A stretch of 64,000 nt of DNA, taken from contig CM063502.1 of assembly GCA_032207245.1 (NCBI GenBank), forward strand, positions 49,606,404-49,670,403, given 5' to 3'. The stretch comes from Pardosa pseudoannulata (lineage: Eukaryota > Arthropoda > Arachnida > Araneae > Lycosidae). The notes under the pieces are model-generated. The model did not search any database. It had not been told where the DNA came from and saw only the letters and a program-made list of their open reading frames with translations. The position numbers and the translations under genes were made by a program. Positions 55,538 to 64,000 of the stretch are shown piece after piece; position 1 is the stretch's first letter, and each line of letters opens with the position of its first letter.

Positions 55538-55884
55538 TCAAGAAAAGAAAAATCCTATTGATAATGTTTTAAGGGAACAGATAAAATGGTGAAAGATAAA
55601 CAACTAACACAGAACTTAGTTGCATTTTACTAAGTTTTCCAGATGGGGAGTTTCCGTGGTACAGAACTTCAAATCAAGAAAAAAAGATTCAATTCACTCT
55701 AATGCATATATCTACGTATCATGATAGTACACTTAATAGTATTTTATTTTTTACCATCGCATATTGTTCATTTATTATCATTTTGATAATTTTTATTTGG
55801 CTTTATTTGGTTTAGTTCCCAATAAAAGTCAAAATTGAAGAGTTTATTCATCAAATTTCTTTCAGAAGTGAATGCATAAGCAAA
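55538..55884. other. AT-rich spacer, nothing seen
   Basis: I saw no supported feature between the unrecognised frame and the next SINE. Confidence 0.5.
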
Positions 55885-56055
55885 GCTGGCCGAATGGGTG
55901 GGATGCTATCCTTCGATACCGGAGCTTGTGGATTTGAATCCAACTTCTTGGATGGATATTTGTAGCCATTCGATATTGTCTTTAAGCAGTAGGTCCCATT
56001 TTAATTAGCCCTCTTGTACCATAATATTAGACAGTATCGTTCCAAATAAACCAAC
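55885..56055 (+). mobile_element. tRNA-derived SINE with intact A box
   Basis: TGGCCGAATGGG at 55887-55898 matches the RNA polymerase III A-box consensus (TRGCNNARYNGG) at every position. GATTTGAATCC at 55931-55941 is a near match to the B box. The body follows: GATGGATATTTGTAGCC, TTTAAGCAGTAGGTCCC and TAATTAGCCCTCTTGTACC. A degraded CGTTCCAAATAAACC tail ends it. The GGCCGAATGGGT head resembles a Leu- or Ser-type tRNA 5' part (inference). It is the best-preserved promoter among the copies here. Confidence 0.92.
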
Positions 56056-56642
56056 GAAATAGAAACTAATAATGTTCTCTCTGTTGGATTTCTGTCTTTT
56101 TAATACTAAGTTTTGGAACATCAGTAATAAAAATGTATAATATTAATATAAAACATCTAAATGCACTGTTTAATTTTCTTAAAGTACAAGATGTTCATAA
56201 ATTTGCAGTCTACATTGTAGTAAAAAAAAACATTTGCAGTAAAAAAACACATGCGGCCATTAAAGACATTTATAAGGATACCTGAATTTTAATTACAAAG
56301 ATATTGCTGAACTAATAACTTCTTCTACATAATCTATAGCATCATTTTAAATATAACACATCGTAAACTGATAGTTTTACTTTAAATTTCGCATAAATAG
56401 GGAGCAAGATTGTTAACACTAATGAGTTGTATATAATTTTTACTTTTTACATTAAAATGTTGATAGATATTTTTAAAAGTGTTGAATGTCTAATTATAAA
56501 TACAAAATTATAAAATCAAATTTTTCTCTGTTAAGAACATCATTAAACATGTTCTTATTCTCAACACATTATTGATCATTATTCGTAATGCGCTGTTTTA
56601 ACTTTTCTCTGATGTTAATGATATGTTAGAGTTTCTAATTCG
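56056..56642. other. AT-rich spacer, nothing seen
   Basis: I saw no gene or repeat beyond short poly-A tracts. Confidence 0.5.
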
Positions 56643-56846
56643 GAGCTAAAAACAAGATACTTAATCCGTGGTCATGAGAAGGATAATTACAACTGTAAAG
56701 GCAAATCATCATTTTTCAGTATCCCAACGGATATTAAAAGCCGCAAGAAATGCAAATGGCTAATCCCTTGAGCAGATATATCGTATGGAATGAGGTGGGT
56801 AATTTCCGTCGACTACTTTGACGTTACGATAATTGAAAATCTTTAA
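56643..56846 (+). pseudogene. THAP zinc-finger domain remnant
   Basis: One plus-strand frame gives YNCKG, then SSFFSIPTDIKSRKKCKW. This matches the N-terminal half of a THAP domain, where a CxxC pair is followed by a G-x-SFF-x-P … R-x-KW core. The same frame continues past a TGA (56769-56771) to ISVDYFD at 56802-56822. That sits where the family has its second zinc pair (C-x2-H-F), but here Cys and His are replaced by Ser and Tyr. The upstream Cys pair is also not preserved (RYLIRGHEK). THAP domains are DNA-binding modules found in P-element-type transposases and in host regulators. With zinc ligands lost and an internal stop, this copy is dead. No downstream transposase or terminal repeats were seen. 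Confidence 0.65.
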
Positions 56847-58181
56847 TTGTGTTATCAAAGGGAAAACTTCCAATTTCCCGACATTGGTAAATGTTGGAAT
56901 GCGATATCTGCTAAAATTATGCTTTTTAAACGATGTTAAAATGATGTATATTGCCTAATATTTGGGATCGAATTTCAGAGATAAATCCATTAAGTAATGC
57001 TATTAAATCCAGAAACTCTGCAAACGATCATAAAGAGGGATTTTAGAAAATAAAATGTGTATAGATATATGATATTCTTAAATCTTTATTTTATTTTTGC
57101 ACCATTCTGATACCCTCTTCTCTTCCCTGATACAAGTTAACAAAATTCCCATTTTAAATCTGCCCAGCTTAGGTCTCGATTAGAAATTGGTTTTCTGTTT
57201 TACAGTTAATTCTACTAGCTTCAGTTTTACTTTAGAATGGTTTGAATCTTTCCTATTTTTATCCTATGTTTATGTTCTTCATCTACAAAAGATCATTCTA
57301 TAATTTTCTTGTATTGAAGTTTCATACAATTTAAATTATTTTCAGAATAAGATTAATCAGCACTCAGATACATAGAAGTCTGAATAAACTCGGGTGTCTG
57401 TAATGTTTTAAAGTCCCTTTTCAGAACTTCAGCAAGATGTTATGGGTGATACAGAAATGGGTCTTATTTGAATTTCCCTCATTTAATCGTATATAAGTTC
57501 CACTAAAAATCAATCTAACGCACTTAGTGTATTTTGGAACCTAAATGACTTTCCGGATACCAAGAGAGGGTCCAATGAAACATTTACATCTTCTATTCTT
57601 TTTAAATTTCAATTACAAACTATTCTTCCCTTCATTATAATTTTTTTTAAACTTTTCAGTTATTTGTTAACTGACGCTAACGTAACTGCCAAATAGGGAA
57701 ATAATACAATAAATAAAAGAGGAATATTTGAAGTTATTTATATTTTTTATCATTTTTAACGGGTATAAAATACAATCTAATATAATGAAACAAAAGTAAA
57801 ATTATTGCAACAATATATATTTAATAATAATTGTAACATTTCATTTAAATAACTTATTACAAGTTGTTGTAAAGGTATAGCTTATTAGAAATTTTATACA
57901 TTAACTTTTTAAATTCGTGAAATATAACTGTTCCACACAGGTATAATAAATAAAATAGGAATTTAATTATTATAACACATCAAAAAGTTTCAACTGTGTT
58001 TTAATAGTATAATACTTCTTTATCCCACTGTAAAATGTTTACTTAAAATTATTCATCATTAATCTCAAACAATTCACATGAAAATAAGGAAGTTTACAAA
58101 TGTAATACGTTGACATTTCTGGCACACCAGGAGTATTTATGTAAACAATTTCCTTCATTGCTCTTGGCCATTCATACTCAA
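56847..58181. other. AT-rich non-coding DNA, nothing seen
   Basis: No extension of the THAP fossil, such as a P-element-like transposase, could be recognised. The remainder is unremarkable. Confidence 0.5.
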
Positions 58182-58182
58182 T

Positions 58183-58264
<82 letters not shown>
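58182..58264. repeat. (TA)n microsatellite with one interruption
   Basis: TA units run from about 58182 to 58264, interrupted once by TTTA near 58202. The open frame of Ile-Tyr repeats across it is an artefact. Confidence 0.95.
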
Positions 58265-58269
<5 letters not shown>

Positions 58270-59527
58270 TCATTCAGAGACAAATATATACACATATATA
58301 GATGATGAAATATGAGATATAGAGTTTATTAGAACTAAAATAATTTTGTACGATAAATATTTTGTCAAGAATTATTTATGAGAATTTCAATAAATAGTTT
58401 CTTTTTCATATGACGCTTATTTTATTCTGGGATGCTTCTTAAATTGTTGTTTTGTAGTCCATTGAACTTCTTATCAGTGTTTTGGAATATGTTTTGGATG
58501 CTGACATTGGACAGCAGTTTTACTAGTGATAACGGTAGATAAGACCAATTGGAAACTGATATATTTAATTTTATAATCATATTTTATTCTTGACAATAAA
58601 TAAAAGCATTTAATATTTCTGCCGTAAATCTTTTAAGAAAAATATTAAATAAAATAACATCGAATCCCAGGTATATGCTAAAAATCCTGCAGGCATTTAG
58701 TAAATCTGTTAAATTCAATTCTCTAAGAATACAAAATCCTTGTATTAGAAGTTGGAATGATACCATCAGACTCTAAATGGGAATGACTGGGTAACTCAAC
58801 GCTTAGGTAATTCAACATCAACCTGTAGACAGAAATATGAAAAAAATATACAGAATCCTAGTTTATATACAGAATCTCAGTGTTAAACATATATTCAGGT
58901 ATAGAGTTTTGTAGTTTTCGTTTAGTAATATAGCTTTTGTAAAGAATGTTAGTTTTTGACAGAAAACAGTAATACAATTAAAAAGTAATAAAACTAGAGA
59001 TTGTATTCATGAATGCAATCTAAGCTAAAATAAGTAGTACAAAGGTACTTAAAATATTTAATGTAAATATTAAGTAGTATAAAAATAAATTTTAATAGTG
59101 TAATAATTTTAGTAATGTAATAGTTGAAGAACTCATTTTTTCATTCATGTATGACAGATAGCTTAATAAATAGTTGGCTATCAGCAAATGTTACTAAAAA
59201 TGTAAAGAAAAAATATAGTGTATAACAAAATCTTTAAAGCAATCAACATTTAAAAAATATGATTAGCAGTATCAAGCGTATAAAGATGCGTTGAACGATT
59301 GTAAGATACATGATTTAAATAAATATCTTGGTAAAAAAAATCAGTGAAATTTGAAAGTGTAGAAAGGAATTAGAAACACAATGGCTAATATTTTGTCACT
59401 AAAAACCATATTAAATGATCAATATCCTTAGAAAACCCGTTTAAGAACTATAAATTTGTTTCCTATTATTTTTTTCTTCGGATTATTAGTTTCAATTAAT
59501 TGTTATTAAAATTTTAATAGCCTAATG
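58265..59527. other. AT-rich non-coding DNA, nothing seen
   Basis: No gene or mobile element could be supported. The 60-codon minus-strand frame at 58584-58766 has no recognisable feature. Confidence 0.5.
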
Positions 59528-59727
59528 AAGGTCGAATAGGTAAGGCACTACTTTTCAGTGACGGGGTTCGTGGCTTTCCATCAACTCTAGTACCAACCAA
59601 AGTTCCCACTTCTGACATGGAGGTTCTTGGATGTTCAGAATCGGCTTTAAGCTGTAAATTTTGGTCTTATTAACCCTTGTGTAACAAACCAGTAGACCTT
59701 AACACTCCAAACCAAAACCCCAACCTA
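59528..59727 (+). mobile_element. tRNA-derived SINE, near full length
   Basis: The head GGTCGAATAGGTAAGGCACT is followed by CTCTAGTACCAACC, CTTCTGACATGGAGGTTCTT, CAGAATCGGCTTTAAG, TTGGTCTTATTAACCCTTGT, AACAAACCAGTAGACCTTAA and CACTCCAAACC. Then come AACC-type tail repeats and a downstream A-rich run. Length is about 200 bp. The minus-strand 63-codon frame over it is a shadow; its tail residues are the SINE end read backwards. Confidence 0.88.
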
Positions 59728-60009
59728 AAAAAGGAATAAAAAAAAAAAAAGTATGCTAGAAGAAAATTTTTAAATTTGAAATGAAATTTATTTTGAGCCA
59801 TACTAACTTCCAACCCCATGAAGCTTATGCGCATAGTTATAATAGGGTAAATGTGGAACAAACCACCAACTACTGTTGGATACTTAATACCGAATTTTTA
59901 CTATGAATAGCAACTACACAAATATTGAGTAAATTATTTATAAATCAATTAATTAGCTTTCCTTTTTCTTCATATTTTAAATTTCTGCAGAGGTTTTGTA
60001 ACTCTTTTC
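59728..60009. other. AT-rich spacer, nothing seen
   Basis: A poly-A run follows the SINE tail, and no further feature could be supported. Confidence 0.5.
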
Positions 60010-61150
60010 TGCATATGACTGATTTTTTTCTATTTATAGTTTTATTTAAACTATATAAAATAATAATTATTCACAAGAAACTGAAACATTATAGGAACAT
60101 GTGTAATATTATTAGGATATTCCAAATGGTGTTTCTTAATACAACTTGTAGCACTCTGGTTATATTTACATGTAAAATGATAAGAATAAAATAGTTTTAA
60201 AACCGACAGTTTTAATTCAATTGAAGAACATAATTTTATCCGCTTTTAATACAGCGAAAATTCTTCGTGAAATCCAATATTTATTGACAAATGACATTTC
60301 AAACGTAGGCAGTCACTTTAATTGAGAAATGTCTTATCACCCCGTTATTCGCTGATTGATTAAGACTTCACTTTTAAGATTAAACCGATATTAAAGAGTT
60401 AAAAACAATAAAAAATTAAACAATAATTTGAAATTTTATACATTCTTAGATGAAAATTACTGAATTTTATTATACTTAGTTGTTCATGTTTATTATTCAT
60501 GAAGAAGGTATACCTTTTAACTGAAACTCTCAGTATTTTTAGATGTAGGGTAAAATTTTTTAAGTCAACATTAGGAACATGTGTAATATTATTAGGAGGA
60601 TTTAATCTAGAATTAACTAACTCTAGCACTCATATTTTTACAATTTAAGTGTGATAGTTACGAAGTTCTTTAAATCTAAAGTTTTAAATCGACAGTTTTA
60701 ATTCAATTCCACGACATGATAATTTAAATTTCGTCTCATCCGCGGTTAACACAGCGAAATTTCTTCGTGAAATAATATTTATTGAAAAGAATTATAGATG
60801 GGAAATGCGCCAGATCTCTTATAACAGGACAAATTAACTTATTACTTTTTTATGCATTAATTACATAACTTTGGATATTTACTCAAGAACCAAATTCAAA
60901 TTTATAATTTAAGGAATGAATTAGTAATCTCTATACTGTACTACAAAATCATTATAAATTTTATAAGTCCTGTAAATGAAAACTACTGATTTTATTATAT
61001 ATTTTTTTGGCAGTAATAATTATTCAAAATATCTTTTACCTGAAACTCTCAGCATTTATATAAGGTTATTTTAAAATACGTAATAAAGGCTGGGATGTAG
61101 GAGAATTTAATCTAAAATTTATTATATCTTAAAAGAGTTTTCAATTTGAA
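60010..61150. repeat. three diverged tandem units of about 0.45-0.52 kb
   Basis: Unit A (about 60010-60445) and unit B (about 60446-60970) share ACATGTGTAATATTATTAGG, CGACAGTTTTAATTCAATT, ACACAGCGAAA-TTCTTCGTG and GAAAT. Units B and C (about 60971-61150, partial) share ACTGA-TTTTATTATA, CTTTTA-CTGAAACTCTCAG and GGA-AATTTAATCTA-AATT. Unit edges are approximate because of indels. There is no coding potential; the 89-codon frame at 59925-60194 lies largely within unit A and looks like chance. Confidence 0.85.
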
Positions 61151-61609
61151 AATCATAACCATGATTTATTGTATTAAAAAAAGATAAACTTATAATAGGT
61201 GTTAATTTTAAGCTAAAAAGTTACTGGAAAGAATTTGTAATTCTTGCCTATAATAATTAAAATGTTGAATATAAAATTGTGTCTTTAAAGAATCAAACAT
61301 CTTTACTGTATAAATATATTTAAACTTATAAATATAAATTGAAAGTACTATATTGTTTCTAGTAGCTAGTTTATAGCTCAAGGGATTATTAATCGAAGAC
61401 ACAATTTAAAGCATTTTAAGGAGACAAATAATAGTTGAGCATTACCAGAATTTTTTCGTAAAGTATGAGTACATTTGAAGAATCTTAAAAAAGCTATTTT
61501 GGAAAATTTCCAAAATATTTACCCAGACTTAAAATTCTGCTGGAACTGGATTTTCAGTTTATGTCTCTCTGAAATTTTACGGGATATATTTCAACTAACA
61601 CGGTTAAGA

Positions 61610-62640
61610 TTTTACGCACGACATGATCTAGGGTGATATATAAATCCCTTATGACAGAAATGTCATGTAATTTTTGCATTTCACATACTTTATGTTCTAT
61701 ATTATACAAGCAACACAGCTTTTAATCATAAAATTATTTTATCAATATAATAGTACAATTGTTAAATATAAAAATTTATAATTTAGAAATATTTGCAGCT
61801 CATAGTTATTTTTAAATACAACAGTTTAAATATTAAATTAAGGACATCCAGGAAATCAAATCACTCTTTCTGTGTAGTATCTAGTAAAGTTTTATGTTTT
61901 TTGAGAGAAAGACAATGCAATAATATTTTATGAAAAGAATCCCTCCTGCAAATTATTTTTTTGCATGACTATTATTTCTCTCAAGACTGTCCTAAACTGT
62001 GGCCTGTTTTTTGTAATATCATAACTATTCGCCGTTTCTTCTATTTATTTCCTGAGCTATATAGCCTTTTGATTTTTACATGGTACGAATGTAAACAAAT
62101 ACTTTGGACTGCTTACACGTATTCTAGGTAGATTTAAATTTATAAATAAATTCCTTATGATGAATTCCGCTGTCTTTTGTCATATACTACATTACTCTAA
62201 CAACACAACTGTCTGTTATGATAAAAATATTTAATCATTCTAAACATAATGTTAAAATTATTAATTATAAGGTTTTATAGTCTAGAGTTACTTGCTACTT
62301 ATAATTTTTTAAACACAACAGCTGAAATATCAAAATAAGAGCATTCAGCAATTCAAATCATTCTCTCTGTGAAGAATACAATAGCATTTTATGTGTCTTG
62401 AGAGAAAGAGAATGCAATGTTATTTTATGAAAGGAATCATGTCTACATTCTACAGCAAATGAATTCTTTTGTGTGCAGCAATTATTTCTCTCAAGACTGT
62501 CATAATCTTTCGTCTGGTTTTTGTTATTATCATAAAGCTTAACTGCTTCTTTTTTTTAAAGAATTATTCACAGCTTTTTGATTTTTGTACGTGTAAACAA
62601 ATAACTGACAGTTGGAACAGGCCCTGACATATCACATGTG
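61610..62640. repeat. diverged tandem duplication, about 505-bp period
   Basis: Unit 1 (about 61610-62112) and unit 2 (about 62113-62640) share TTCTAGGTAGAT-type starts, ACAACAG-T-AAATAT, TTGAGAGAAAGA-AATGCAAT, TATTTTATGAAA-GAATC, ATTATTTCTCTCAAGACTGTC and AGCTTTTTGATTTTT. After unit 2 a weak start of a third copy (GTAAACAAATAACTGACAG) can be made out. Its left edge lies about 0.5 kb to the right of the preceding triple array. Confidence 0.93.
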
Positions 62641-63419
62641 CTAAGGTACTTTAGTTATTTTATTTAAGGCCATATTTTCTTTTATCTACATAAGTCAAAT
62701 GTAATTATGGCAAGTACTTTTAAATTTAATTAGTCAAAGGGGATTGTAGCAGTACGTTATTATAAAGGATGTAATGTAGGATGTTTGTCAAAATGGCGTA
62801 CTTAATGCATTTAATACAAAACTGACTTTTATATATTTTTGTGTCACTGAAAACAAATTTATATAAGAAATATTTCTGTCAGAATTTGTACAGCTAAGTT
62901 TCAAAATCTGTTTTAATAGTAATATAAATGTTTTGGAATAAATTTCTTTTTATGAAGTTTTGAAGACATGCATTATACTAAAATTTAAAATGCGTATACA
63001 GTAGAATCTCAATCTATTCATTTTCAAGAATCGGTAATAGAAAACGATTAATGCGGGAAAGTAACATATAAATTCATCAAAAATGCGACTACAAATAAAT
63101 AATTTACAACATTGATTGGAAGTACATACAATTTTATAAAGTGTAACTAATAATTAAAAAGTTTCTTCATTTTTATTTTTTTTTATTTATAAATGTATTT
63201 ATTTCTAATTGATAACTATCTTGTGAAAATGCATCGTATGATTACAAAAAAAAAACTATTCTATCACCTCTTACAGCACAAATAAGAATTTTAATATTGA
63301 TATAGAACATCTAAAGGTTTATCACTCCTCTACCTATAGAAGTAGAAAAAGAAACTGATCCAGTTTAATATAATTTATGCCCAGAATGTCTGGATTTCTT
63401 GTGTTTTAATGTAAACTTT
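62641..63419. other. AT-rich DNA with a possible pogo-type terminus
   Basis: At about 63000 the sequence TA-CAGTAGAATCTCAATC resembles the ends of pogo/Tigger transposons, which start CAGTAGAACCTC after a TA target. No matching inverted end or transposase was found in the window. From 63160 to 63210 there are A/T-rich tracts, including minus-strand AATAAA at 63198-63203, which could serve the candidate exon upstream of it. Confidence 0.35.
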
Positions 63420-63581
63420 TTATATGAATTGTTTTAGTTTAGGCTGACTTATAGTAAGGCCTTTAATTGGCTGAAAATATTTCGCTATCACAGGAGAAGT
63501 CGACTCCTTTTTTATGGTCGTGGAATCGTTAGCTGAATCCATTGTTTTTTTCAACGGGTACAAGTTGCAGTGTGTTAGGAC
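63420..63581 (-). CDS. candidate terminal coding exon, product unknown
   Basis: A minus-strand acceptor with a T-rich tract (TTTTATTTGTGTTCAG) ends at 63582. The frame then runs in phase 0 for 53 codons to a TAA at 63420-63422. Composition is clearly less AT-driven than chance frames here. The peptide is polar (…MDSANDSTTIKKESTS…, then VIAKYFQPIKG) and ends QPKLKQFI. This loosely resembles a PCNA-interacting (PIP) box, Q-x-x-L-x-x-F-F, with Ile in the last aromatic position. A minus-strand AATAAA lies about 220 nt past the stop. The rest of such a gene would lie to the right, beyond the window. The frame can also be read from an ATG at 63626 without splicing. I do not recognise the family, and it may still be chance or transposon debris. 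Confidence 0.38.
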   Translation of the reverse strand, partial: VLTHCNLYPLKKTMDSANDSTTIKKESTSPVIAKYFQPIKGLTISQPKLKQFI

Positions 63582-63626
63582 CTGAACACAAATAAAACTA
63601 TTATTACACCTAAAACTGCAATGCAT

Positions 63627-64000
63627 TGCAAAGAAATTATGCTCAATGACAATCTAGTAGTATAATACGAGAAGAATAATTTCTTTTTACGTGCGACCGA
63701 AGAGAGTGGGTGCTAGAGAAGGACAAATTGGGAATATCTCAGCACCGTAGCCAGAAATTATATTCGGAGAGGGACCAAGGGGAAAAACATTGTTTTTTGG
63801 GAATGATACTTCAGTAAAACTACATGTTTTCTTATGTATGTGAATCCCTAATGAGTATCATAATACAATGGGATTTTAAAATATCAAAATGAATAAAAAA
63901 TGATATAAATACCGAATTTAAAGCTTAGAATGAATAATGAAGTAACTATAGTATCAATTTAATAGTGAAATTAACATTGAAATATAGACATGGTATTCAA
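63627..64000. other. window end, unassigned
   Basis: A GC-enriched patch at about 63690-63800 contains, on the minus strand, TTCTGGCTACGGTGCTGAG. This is reminiscent of repeat-derived sequence but too short to classify. No upstream exon for the candidate terminal exon could be identified in this short remainder. Confidence 0.35.

Noticed and set aside
63690..63800. Minus-strand CTGGCTACGGTGCTGAG, like sequence seen in retroelement 3' regions
   Set aside because: Isolated short motif with no other support inside the window.

Overview
This window is AT-rich (roughly three quarters A+T by eye) eukaryotic DNA that is almost free of genes. It carries long dinucleotide microsatellites, a tRNA-derived SINE family and decayed DNA transposons of the piggyBac, hAT-like and pogo-like groups. 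There are no operons, no dense ORFs and no bacterial signals. The most likely source is an animal, probably an arthropod. A spider or other arachnid is my guess from base composition and the style of the repeats, but nothing in the sequence proves it. No complete protein-coding gene is visible. The longest open frame outside microsatellites is about 98 codons and looks like chance.

Layout. Positions 1-12.6 kb are featureless AT-rich DNA with a nested stem-loop near 4.2 kb and a 136-bp AT microsatellite at 12.65-12.78 kb. Positions 13.2-16.6 kb are a transposon graveyard: an hAT-like terminus with a possible transposase tail, a head-to-tail cluster of SINE copies, a 547-bp piggyBac deletion derivative with intact TTAA duplications and a readable cysteine-rich transposase tail, and a minus-strand SINE. 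Positions 16.6-28.5 kb are mostly empty, with a foldback element at 22.4 kb and CA/TA microsatellites at 22.3 and 23.3 kb. At 28.6 kb lies a 5'-truncated SINE with a perfect 14-bp target-site duplication. Further SINEs lie at 33.0 (-), 39.5 (+), 42.5 (+), 51.3 (-), 55.9 (+) and 59.5 kb (+). A broken THAP DNA-binding domain lies at 56.6-56.8 kb.

From 38 to 62.6 kb there is a run of old local duplications. Diverged tandem copies of about 0.5 kb occur at 38.3-39.3, 52.2-53.3, 60.0-61.1 and 61.6-62.6 kb. There is also a perfect-length 2 x 70 bp repeat at 45.4 kb and a dispersed pair at 40.0 and 42.0 kb. I saw nothing comparable left of 38 kb.

The only candidates for host coding sequence are a 53-codon possible terminal exon on the minus strand at 63.4-63.6 kb, a 41-nt possible micro-exon at 44.03 kb, and a few short coding-like stretches. 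The window therefore reads as an intergenic region or a very large intron. I found no evidence for an organised new biological system. The strongest novel-looking items are the SINE family with its pentanucleotide tail, the piggyBac remnant, the THAP fossil, and the clustering of ~0.5-kb duplications.
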